Assembly: GCA_004553715.1 (NCBI GenBank)
Contig: SFKP01000005.1
Coordinates: 1 to 39,527 of the forward strand
Source: Clostridiales bacterium
GTDB lineage: Bacteria; Bacillota; Clostridia; TANB77; CAG-508
DNA length: 39,527 bases
Direction: 5' to 3'
Of the stretch, positions 16,653-25,284 are shown one piece after another. How positions within the stretch are numbered: the first letter of the stretch is position 1; every line of letters begins with the position of its first letter. The notes beneath the pieces were generated by a model that saw only the letters and a list, made by a program, of their open reading frames with translations, was not told the DNA's origin and ran no database searches. Made by a program: the position numbers and the translations under genes.

Positions 16653-17352
16653 TATTATAGATTGGATAAGAGAATATGTTAAGTCATCTGGAGCAAAAGG
16701 TGCAGTAGTAGGAAATAGCGGTGGAAAAGATTCTGCAACAGTAATTGCACTTCTTACAAAAGCATTAGGAAGTGAAAATGTGATTGCAGTAGAAATGCCA
16801 TGTAATTCTAAATCAGAAGATATAGAAGATGGAAAGATTGTTGCAGATACCTTCGGAGTAAAAAATATAATAGTAGATATGACTAAAATGTATAAAGACC
16901 TAAATGAAGCAGTAGAAGAAACAAATATAACGATTTCAGAAGAAGCAAATATTAATGTTAAACCACGCTTAAGAATGACAATACTTTATGCAATTGCACA
17001 AACTCATAATTACTTAGTTGCAGGAACAGGAAATGCTTGTGAGATTTTTGTAGGGTATACAACAAAATGGGGAGATAGCGCAAGCGATTTTAATCCATTA
17101 GCAAATCTTACTGTAGAAGAAGTAAAACAAGTAGGATTAGCATTAGGAGTACCTGAGAAAATAATAAATAAGGCACCCAATGATGGATTAAGCAGTTTAT
17201 CTGATGAAGAAAAATTAGGAGTATCATACTTACAAATCTCAGAATATATGAAAACAGGGAAAACAGACCAAGAGGCAATGGATAAAATAAAAAAATTACA
17301 TAAAAAGACTTCTCATAAGAGAGACCCGATACCAACATTTATAAAACCATAG
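16642..17352 (+). CDS. nadE: NH3-dependent NAD synthetase
   Basis: 236 aa. Amidates deamido-NAD with ammonia and ATP. The PP-loop is G-N-S-G-G-K-D-S, and AGTGNACEIFVGYTTKWGD is the conserved active-site stretch; the C-terminus ends in H-K-R-D-P as usual. It has no glutaminase domain. The ribosome binding site GAGGGG lies inside the end of nadD. Confidence 0.9.
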   Translation: MENDIIDWIREYVKSSGAKGAVVGNSGGKDSATVIALLTKALGSENVIAVEMPCNSKSEDIEDGKIVADTFGVKNIIVDMTKMYKDLNEAVEETNITISEEANINVKPRLRMTILYAIAQTHNYLVAGTGNACEIFVGYTTKWGDSASDFNPLANLTVEEVKQVGLALGVPEKIINKAPNDGLSSLSDEEKLGVSYLQISEYMKTGKTDQEAMDKIKKLHKKTSHKRDPIPTFIKP

Positions 17353-17355
17353 AGG

Positions 17356-17392
17356 TGCAGCAGCAACTGAAATGAAAGAAAGAGTTTTAGAT
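17356..17392 (+). repeat. Remnant copy of an addA internal segment
   Basis: 35 of 37 bases match addA at 19937-19973 (helicase motif Ia, A-A-A-T-E-M-x-E-R-V-L-D). It sits directly after nadE, in a frame ending at TAA around 17410, with no start. It looks like a scar of a duplication or of an insertion that once split nadE from addA. Confidence 0.6.
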
Positions 17393-17425
17393 ACAACTAA
17401 AAAATATATTTAATATAACTTTAAT

Positions 17426-18284
17426 ATGGAGGTAAATATGTTATACGAAATGAATAATTTATCTGATATATTATATATATCACAATATGGGAAAGCATAT
17501 GGTACTGTACTTCTAAAAAGGTGGTTACCTAATATCAATAAAACAAAAAACATGTTTATAATAGATAGCTATGAAGAATTTAAACGTATAGAAGACAAAC
17601 TTCCAGAAATATTTACTTGTAGAGCTGATGCAAAGATTGGAGATCCTCCTACATTACGGAGTTGAAGGTAATTTTGTAACAAAATCAGATGTAGAAGAAT
17701 ATATTCAGCGCGTAAAAAGAAATAATCCTAGAGGAGTTGTTCTGTGCATAGATACAGAGGAAGGAACTCAGGAAAAAGTAAAAACAGATGGGGCTTTTAA
17801 TGTATATTTGAACATAGGCGAAAAAGTTTTTATTGATTTTCTTGGAAAAGGATTTGATATGGGTGCCATTACAAAAGGGAAAGAAGTTCATGAGTCTTGG
17901 ACTTTTGATTGGGACGATGCTTTATTTATAACACCTCGCAATATGAATAAATATAGAAATTTTATAATTTCGGATGAAGATTATCTCGCATCTGGAAGAT
18001 CTCGATTAGCTCATTTAATTAATTTAGGATATAATCCAGAAGATATAAAAGGACATATACCAAGAAGATACACACCTATGGATGTGACTATTAAAAAAAT
18101 GTTGTTAGATGAAATCTTATTTCCATTATATTGTGAGCAAGATAAATTAAAAGCTTCCGGACTATATTCTTTGGGCGTTCAAGGAATGGTTCTTCAAGGC
18201 CGATTGTTCCCAATTGAAATTAATAGGAATTCCCGATTCGCTTCAAAAGAAGTTCTAGATTGTGCAAAAGAAATCGAAATATAA
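17426..18284 (+). CDS. Conserved protein of unknown function, needs +1 shift at 17657
   Basis: ATG 17426 follows TGGAGG. The zero frame ends at TTA CGG AGT TGA (17654-17665). Skipping C17657 gives T-L-G-V-E-G-N-F and an unbroken 285-aa protein. I do not recognise the family. It has an acidic, aromatic-rich soluble sequence with no membrane segment, a GVVLCIDTEEG strand-like stretch, and a late L-Q-G-R-L-F-P-I-E-I-N-R-N-S-R-F segment whose E-x-N pattern faintly recalls ATP-grasp metal ligands; that is only a hint. It heads a three-gene cassette with a Nudix and a RelA/SpoT-like gene, flanked by an addA scar and addA itself. Confidence 0.6.
17654..17660 (+). other. CGGA +1 shift site 4 (TTA CGG A)
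   Basis: Zero-frame CGG at 17657-17659 (codon 78) followed by AGT TGA. Skipping C17657 restores the frame used to 18284. Confidence 0.7.
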
Positions 18285-18314
18285 GTAATAAAGTAAAGGA
18301 GATTTTTATTTAAT

Positions 18315-18755
18315 ATGGAAATTATTGTAGGTACAATTGTTATGCAAAACAACAAAATTTTAATGGTTAAAGAAGCAAAAAAAATGTGCTATGGTAAATG
18401 GTCTTTCCCAGCAGGGCATCTTGAAGATAATGAAACTTTAGTTGAAGGAGCAAAAAGAGAAACATTAGAAGAAACAGGATATAAGACAAAATTAAAAAAA
18501 TCTTTTCCAATATTTACAAGGAATGATTCAAAATTAAAAATATTAATGGTTTACTTTTTAGCTGAACCAATTGAATACAAAATAAATTTTGACACAACTG
18601 AGATAATGGAAACAAAATGGGTAGATATAGAAGAATTAAAAAATATGGATAAAAATGATCTTAGAAGCCATGCAATAGTAGAACAAATAATTCAAACATT
18701 AGAAAGTGGAACTTTGTATAATTTGGAAATAATAAAAGATTTACCTAATATATAA
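18315..18755 (+). CDS. Nudix hydrolase
   Basis: 146 aa. The full Nudix box G-x5-E-x7-R-E-x2-E-E-x-G-x is visible in G-H-L-E-D-N-E-T...R-E-T-L-E-E-T-G-Y (about residues 36-58). Such enzymes hydrolyse nucleoside diphosphates linked to another moiety; the substrate cannot be predicted. It lies between the unknown gene and the RelA/SpoT-like gene with short gaps, so a nucleotide-related role for the cassette is possible. Confidence 0.85.
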   Translation: MEIIVGTIVMQNNKILMVKEAKKMCYGKWSFPAGHLEDNETLVEGAKRETLEETGYKTKLKKSFPIFTRNDSKLKILMVYFLAEPIEYKINFDTTEIMETKWVDIEELKNMDKNDLRSHAIVEQIIQTLESGTLYNLEIIKDLPNI

Positions 18756-18783
18756 TAATTATATAGGAATTGGAGGAAATTTA

Positions 18784-19734
18784 ATGAGAAATAAAATGAA
18801 TTTAGATGTAATCGCAGAAACTAATGAAGAAAAAAATATAGAGCAATATATAAACATGTTGCATAAAAGTAAAGAAGTAAAAATTTTTCTAGAAGAAATG
18901 CAAGCAGAATCTAAAAAAAGAAATGTATATAAATTTAGGTCACGCATAAAAGATGTTAATTCTGCTATTAGAACACACAGGATCAATAAAAAAGGATTAG
19001 ATGATGTGCGCGATTATGTGGGAATTTCTTTTATAACAAATACTGAAGAAGAAATATATCCAATAATCGATTATTTAAAAGAAAAACTTCCAAATGGAGA
19101 TTTTGTTGATTTTATTGCAGAGGAAAATATATATTCACCATTAGTATATATAAAATGGGTACCTCCACTAGGATATAATATACTTGCTAAAGAACCTATG
19201 ATTCCTAATCAAAAAAGTGTTCCAATTGAAGTACGAGTATGTTCTAAAGAAGCATATATATCAGAACAATCTGCTTATTATTCAATTCAAAAAAACGATA
19301 AGACTGGTCTACCAATAGAAGAAAAACAACATTTAAGAGATTTGGCACAGCATATTTCATATAAACTAGCTTTACTTAATATTAGACAACTTTCAATTAA
19401 TGAAAGAGAAAGACATACTATCGAATTAAATAATATTATTGATAATAATTTTGACTTTATAAACAGTCACAAAGAATTAGTAATAGACGCTATATTAGAC
19501 ATGGGGAGATTAATATATAAATGCGAACATGATGATGAAATTTCAGTAGCAGAAAAAGTACTTTCTCAAAAAGACATTGATGATATAGACGATAAAATAA
19601 AATTAATTTTCAGCAATAATTTAGATGTAATAAAAATTTTTGATAAAAATATTACAAACAACGTTTTCAATGCTATAAAAGAAATGCGTAATATAGATTA
19701 TAGAGATATAAAAAATGAAGTTTTAAATAATTAA
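18784..19734 (+). CDS. RelA/SpoT-domain-like nucleotidyltransferase
   Basis: 316 aa, ATG 18784 after TTGGAGG. Residues 50-165 follow the alarmone-synthetase fold: a Y-K-F-R-S-R-I-K-D-V-N-S segment (R, K and S of the ATP loop), D-D-V-R-D-Y-V-G-I-S-F (metal-binding Asp; the usual R after G-I is S), and V-P-I-E-V-R-V-C with the E-x-x-R acceptor motif. No HD, TGS or ACT domain, so it resembles a small alarmone synthetase or a related toxin-type enzyme, but with a long helical C-terminal region. Product and direction of reaction are not predictable. Confidence 0.6.
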   Translation: MRNKMNLDVIAETNEEKNIEQYINMLHKSKEVKIFLEEMQAESKKRNVYKFRSRIKDVNSAIRTHRINKKGLDDVRDYVGISFITNTEEEIYPIIDYLKEKLPNGDFVDFIAEENIYSPLVYIKWVPPLGYNILAKEPMIPNQKSVPIEVRVCSKEAYISEQSAYYSIQKNDKTGLPIEEKQHLRDLAQHISYKLALLNIRQLSINERERHTIELNNIIDNNFDFINSHKELVIDAILDMGRLIYKCEHDDEISVAEKVLSQKDIDDIDDKIKLIFSNNLDVIKIFDKNITNNVFNAIKEMRNIDYRDIKNEVLNN

Positions 19735-19759
19735 TTAAGCACTGTTGAGGAGAATATAA

Positions 19760-22700
19760 ATGGGAAACAAATGGACTACAAATCAAGAAAAAGCAATAAA
19801 ACAATCTGGAAATAATATTCTAGTTTCTGCAGCTGCAGGAAGCCGGAAAAACTGCTGTATTAGTAGAACGCATTATCAATAAAATAATAAATGAAAAAAT
19901 TGATATTGATAAGATCCTAGTAGTTACATTCACAAATGCGGCAGCAACTGAAATGAGAGAAAGAGTTTTAGATGCTATTTATAAAAAATTAGATGAAAAT
20001 CCCAATGATGTAGATATGCAAAGACAGTTAGTATTGATAAACAGAGCGAATATATCTACGATACACTCTTTTTGCTTAGATGTTATAAAAAACAATTTCT
20101 ATAAAATAGATATATCACCTAACTTTCGATTAGCAGAAGGTGCAGAAATTGAAATTTTAAAGATGGAGATATTAGACCAAGTTTTTGATGATTTATATGA
20201 AGAAGAAAATCAAGAATTTCTGAAATTACTTAATACATATTGCAGTTATAGGGATGATGATAAACTTAAAAGTATCATTCAAAAAATATATAAATATATA
20301 ATGAGTATGCCATATCCAGAAAAATGGTTAAATTCTCAAATAGAAAAGTTTAATTTAAAAGAATTAAAAGATTTTTCAACTACCGAATGGGGAAAAATAT
20401 TAATAGAGAGTTTTAAAGAAGAATTACATATATCAATTGAAACATTACTTGGCACAGTTAGTTCTTTAAAAAGAGAAGAAGAGTTAAAAAAATATGAATT
20501 AGTTATATTAGATGATATTGATATTCTTACAAAGATAATAAACTGCAATACTTGGGATGAAATTTATGAAAATGTAAATTCTATAAAATTTAAAACTTGG
20601 CCGATCGATAAAAAATGTTCATTAGCTTTAAAGGATGAAGCAAAAGAAGTAAGAGATAGAGTAAAGGCAAATATTTCATCAGCTACTAAATTGTTCGCTT
20701 TTGATTCTAAACAGGCAAAAGAAGATATATTATCAATGTATGATATTTTGAAATCAATTGAAAATATCACTAAAACATTTATTTTAAATTTCCAAGAAGC
20801 AAAAAAAGACAAAAATATAATAGATTTTAATGATATAGAACATCTTGCACTTAAGCTTTTAGTTGAAGAAGATATAAAAGGAAATTTTATTCCAACAGAT
20901 GTCGCAAAACAATATCAAGACAAATTTACAGAGATTGCAATTGATGAATATCAAGATATAAATTTAGTACAGGAACAAATACTAACAGCAGTTTCAAATA
21001 ATCATAATATGTTTATGGTAGGAGATATCAAACAAAGTATATATAAATTTAGACATGCAAGGCCAGAACTCTTTAAAGATAAATATGAAACTTATGGAGA
21101 AAATAGAATTCAGCTATATGAGAACTTTAGAAGTAAAAAAGAGATTTTAGATTTATCAAACGAGATATTTAAAAATATTATGACAAAAGATTTAGGAGAT
21201 GTACAATATGACGAAGATGAATTTTTAAAGCAAGGTATTGAATATCCTAAATTAGAAAATCAAGGGAAAATTTTTGGAAAGCCAGAACTACATATTATTG
21301 ATTTAAAACTACCAGAAGACACAGAAGAAGAACAAGTAATTTTAGAGAGCGCTGAGGTTGAAGCAAAGTTTGTAGCAAATAAAATAAAAGAAATATTAGA
21401 AGATGATTATTACGTATATGACAAAAAAGCTGGTTACAGAAAAGCGACATTTAAAGATTTTGTTATACTTTTAAGAACAACTACAAATGTTGCTCCTATT
21501 TATGAAATGGAATTAAATAAATTAAATTACCCTGTGTTTACTGATAATAAGAGCAATTATTTTGAAACTCCAGAAATACAAATCATATTATCATTATTAA
21601 AAATAATAGATAATCCAAACAATGATATCCCCCTAGTGACAGTACTTAGGTCCCCAATAGGCGGATTTAATGATAATGAATTAATTGCAATAAAGAACAA
21701 CAATAGGACTAGTTTTTATGAGAATTTAATATCTTTAGAAGAACTAGAAGAAGGCTTAAAAAATAAGGTTTCTGATTTTCTAGATATGTTAAAGGACTTT
21801 AAAGAAAAACAAGAATATTTAAGCTTAGATGAGTTAATCTGGTATATATATGAAAAAACAGGATTTTATAACTATGTAAGCTTGATGAAAAATGCTAAAA
21901 CAAAAATAGCAAACTTAAAAATGTTATTTGAAAAGGCAAAAGACTATGAAAATGGTAGTTTTAAAGGTTTATATAATTTTATAAATTTTATTGACAGATT
22001 AAGCAAAACTTCAAGTGATATGGGAGCACCAAAACTTCTTGGAGAGAATGACAATGTTATAAGAATAATGAGCATACATAAAAGCAAAGGATTAGAATTT
22101 CCAATTGTATTTTTATCAGGGACTGGTAAACAGTTTAACCTTATGGACTTAAATGAAAAACTGTTATTACATCAAGATTTAGGAATTGGAATGCAATATA
22201 TTGATTATGAAAGAAAAATTGAATACAGCACACTTGCAAAAGAAGCTATAAAGAAAAAAATGAAAAATGAAATACTTTCAGAGGAGATGAGATTGCTTTA
22301 TGTTGCGCTAACTCGTAGTAGAGAAAAACTTATAATAACAGGTACTGAGAAAGACTTGCAAAAGGCGATAAATAACAAAAAAGACTTGATAAAATTGAAT
22401 GATTCTAAAAATAATAAAATAGACAAAATTTTATTAAAAAAGGCTAAAACATACCTAGATTGGCTTGAGATGATAGATGAACATGATAAACATTTTAAAG
22501 AAACTATAGACATCATATATCATAGTCAAGAAAAGAAAGAAGAAAAAAAGAAAGCTATTAAAGAAACAATAAATCTATCTTCAATACCTGAAATAAAAGT
22601 ATCGGAGGAAGTAAATCAATTATTAAATTTTGAGTATAAATATAAACTGCTTACACAAATAGAAGGAAAAAGCAGTGTATCAAAAATTGTTGCGGAAAAT

Positions 22701-23279
22701 TCTGAAATAAAAGAAACTCTAAGAACAGAATCATTAAAAAAACCATCATTTTTAAAGGAACAAAAGTTGTCAAAATCTGAAATTGGAAGTGCTATGCACT
22801 TAGTTTTGCAAAAGTTGGATTTTAAATCAGATTATTCAATTGTAAGTATTAAAAAATTACTAGAAGAATTGCAATCAAAAGAGATTTTAACAGAAGAAGA
22901 AAAAAATGCGGTAGATATTAACAAGATATTTGCATTTACTAAAACAGAGTTATTTAGCAGAATAAAAAATGCAAAATCAGTTTATAAGGAACAGCCATTT
23001 TATATAAATAAACCAATCAACGAATTATATGAAACTAGCCTTGATGAAAATGTATTAGTACAGGGAATTATAGACCTATATTTTGTTGATAAAAACGATA
23101 AGATAGTGCTTGTAGACTACAAAACGGATTATGTAAAACACAACAGACGAGAATTAGTAAAAAAACATAGACCACAACTAATGATATATAAAGAAGCACT
23201 TGAAAAATCATTAAACCAAAAAGTGGATGAAGTGTATATATATTCAACATATTTAGGAGAAGCGGTTTCTATAATTTAA
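19760..23279 (+). CDS. addA: ATP-dependent helicase/nuclease AddA, needs +1 shift at 19844
   Basis: Helicase-nuclease subunit for double-strand-break repair. ATG 19760 follows TGAGGAG. The zero frame reads AGC CGG AAA AAC at 19841 and soon stops. Skipping C19844 gives A-A-A-G-S-G-K-T, an intact Walker A, and 1172 aa. Other UvrD motifs are in place: FTNAAATEMRERV (Ia), IDEYQD (II), V-G-D-I-K-Q-S-I-Y-K-F-R (III) and L-Y-V-A-L-T-R (VI). The C-terminal RecB-type nuclease carries GIIDLYF and DYKTDY. Length is normal for the family. The usual partner addB is not adjacent. With only the annotated ATG 19953 the protein would lose Walker A, so the shift is needed for function. Confidence 0.9.
19841..19847 (+). 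other. CGGA +1 shift site 5 (AGC CGG A), in Walker A
   Basis: Zero-frame CGG at 19844-19846. Skipping C19844 yields the second Gly of G-S-G-K-T (residue 29), an invariant ATP-binding residue. Confidence 0.85.
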
Positions 23280-23352
23280 ATCAAATCACAATCCGAATAG
23301 TATATTTCTGTAAAAAATAAAGAAACTATATTTGTAGGATGGTGGTTTTTTT

Positions 23353-24288
23353 ATGATAGATTTTCGTACAGATTTAGCTGATGAAAGACAAGATATTTAT
23401 AGAAAAATTAATAATATACAAGAGGATATTCCTGGAATAGAAACAGAAAGTCAGGATATTTCAGAAAATATTAGAGTAGGTAGAGTAAAAATTTTAGACG
23501 CTCAAGGTGAAGAAAAGCTAGGAAAGCCGGTAGGAACATATATTACAATAGATGTTAAAAAATTAAAAATAGCATCTGATGATGATATTCAAAAAGCTTC
23601 AGAAGTAGTGACTGCAGAGCTTACAAAAGTGCTTGAAAAACATATAGATAAGAAAGATGACATATTAGTTGTAGGATTAGGAAATGGTTATGTGACGCCA
23701 GATTCATTAGGACCAAAAGTTGTAAAAGAAGTAGATATTACGAGACATTTTTTAAAATATACTCCTCAATATATCGATCCAAATACAAGACCTGTTTCTG
23801 CAGTAGCACCTGGAGTTTTGGGTACAACTGGAATAGAAACAATGGAAATTGTACAAGGTATAGTAGAAAATGTAAAACCAAAATTAGTAATAGTAATAGA
23901 TAGTTTAGCATCTAAAAGTATAGAAAGGATAAGCAGTACAATTCAAATTGCAGATACGGGAATAGTTCCAGGAGCAGGAGTAGATAATACAAGAAATGAA
24001 TTAAGCCAAAAAACTTTAGGAATTCCTGTTATTGCAATAGGTGTACCAATGGTTGTAGATTTAGCAACTATTACAGATAATTGTTTAGATATATTTATAG
24101 ACAATCTACAGAAAGAGTCAAAATCAAATGAAATTTTAAATAGATTAAAAGAACAAAGCAATTATGATGAAATAAAAAGTGCATTATCTATTAAAGAATT
24201 TAATATGATAGTAACCCCAAAAGAAATTGATGAACTTATAGAAAACATGAAAGATGTTGTAGTTCGTGGCATAAATTTCGCATTATAA
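23353..24288 (+). CDS. gpr: Germination protease GPR
   Basis: 311 aa. Aspartic-type protease that degrades small acid-soluble spore proteins at germination. The start F-R-T-D-L-A-D-E, the G-N-G-Y-V-T-P-D-S-L-G-P stretch and A-P-G-V-L-G-T-T-G are typical of the family. The N-terminal pro-region of about 10 residues ends at R-T-D-L-A-D-E, where the zymogen is usually processed. It supports a spore-forming host. A hairpin array follows. Confidence 0.92.
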   Translation: MIDFRTDLADERQDIYRKINNIQEDIPGIETESQDISENIRVGRVKILDAQGEEKLGKPVGTYITIDVKKLKIASDDDIQKASEVVTAELTKVLEKHIDKKDDILVVGLGNGYVTPDSLGPKVVKEVDITRHFLKYTPQYIDPNTRPVSAVAPGVLGTTGIETMEIVQGIVENVKPKLVIVIDSLASKSIERISSTIQIADTGIVPGAGVDNTRNELSQKTLGIPVIAIGVPMVVDLATITDNCLDIFIDNLQKESKSNEILNRLKEQSNYDEIKSALSIKEFNMIVTPKEIDELIENMKDVVVRGINFAL

Positions 24289-24298
24289 TTTGTTTCAT

Positions 24299-24378
24299 TT
24301 TCAACAAAAAATATTTCAAAAAAATATTGAATATTCTCCAAATAACTGATAAGATTATTTGGAGAACTTTTTGTTGAA
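24299..24378 (+). terminator. Nested inverted repeats between gpr and coaW
   Basis: TTCTCCAAATAA (24334-24345) pairs with TTATTTGGAGAA (24355-24366), followed by CTTTTT. An outer pair TTCAACAAAAA (24299-24309) / TTTTTGTTGAA (24368-24378) encloses it. It can serve as gpr terminator and as a coaW leader. Confidence 0.6.
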
Positions 24379-24393
24379 CATGAAAGGATAAAA

Positions 24394-25203
24394 ATGAATA
24401 TAATTGGAATAGATATTGGAACAACACTTGTAAAAATAATTGAAACAAATGAAAATTTAGAAATATTAAATAAAATGACTATAGATAAAACATATACTAA
24501 AAACTGCTTAGATATATTTATTGAAAAATTTAATATTGATATAAAAAATATAGGCAAATTAGTTTTAACAGGAATTGGAGCTAATAAAACAAATTTAGAT
24601 ACTAAAAGTATACCCAAAATAATGGTTGATGAAATGGAAGCAATTGCAATTGGTGGAACAATGCTTTCGGGAAAAGAGAATGCACTTATTGTAAGTGTTG
24701 GAACAGGTACAGCTTTTGTAAAAGTACGAAAAAAAGAATATATACATTTAGGTGGTACAGGAATTGGCGGAGGAAGTTTTATAAAACTTTGCAATGCAAT
24801 TATACATATTGATGATATGAGTAAAATACAAACTTTATTAAACAAAGGAACCTTAGAAAATGTAAATCTAAATATTGGAGATATTACAGAAAAAGAAACT
24901 AAAACATTACTAAAAGACATAACTGCTGTAAATTTAGGAAAATTAAGTAATGAAACAAAGAAAGAAGACATTGCTTTAGGCTTACTGAACATGATTGTAG
25001 AAACAATTGGTATGATGGCTGTATTTTCTGTACAAAATAAAGAATGTAAAGATGTTGTTATAACAGGAAGTTTTACAAAATTTCCAAAAGCAGAAGAATA
25101 TTTTAAAAGGATAGAAACAATACAAGACATCAATTTTATAATACCTAAAAATGCTGAATTTGCAACAATTCTAGGAGCTGTTAAAAAAGTATTTGACAAA
25201 TAA
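24394..25203 (+). CDS. coaW: Type II pantothenate kinase
   Basis: 269 aa, ATG 24394 after GAAAGGA. First step of coenzyme A synthesis. Belongs to the acetate-kinase/hexokinase-like ATPase fold: G-I-D-I-G-T-T-L-V-K at the N-terminus (phosphate loop), the G-I-G-A-N strand, V-S-V-G-T-G-T-A and L-G-G-T-G-I-G-G-G-S, then a C-terminal T-G-S-F-T-K-F adenosine motif. A 345-residue open frame on the opposite strand (24162-25199) has no ribosome binding site and is a shadow. Confidence 0.85.
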   Translation: MNIIGIDIGTTLVKIIETNENLEILNKMTIDKTYTKNCLDIFIEKFNIDIKNIGKLVLTGIGANKTNLDTKSIPKIMVDEMEAIAIGGTMLSGKENALIVSVGTGTAFVKVRKKEYIHLGGTGIGGGSFIKLCNAIIHIDDMSKIQTLLNKGTLENVNLNIGDITEKETKTLLKDITAVNLGKLSNETKKEDIALGLLNMIVETIGMMAVFSVQNKECKDVVITGSFTKFPKAEEYFKRIETIQDINFIIPKNAEFATILGAVKKVFDK

Positions 25204-25284
25204 AAATTTTTAATAGATAATAAACATATTATGATAAATAGACATAGGATAAATTAAAGAAAAAACAAAGGAGGTACATTTATT

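Noticed and set aside
24162..25199. 345-aa open frame on the minus strand over coaW
   Set aside because: No ribosome binding site, low-complexity Ser/Phe/Ile content, and it mirrors a clear pantothenate kinase.
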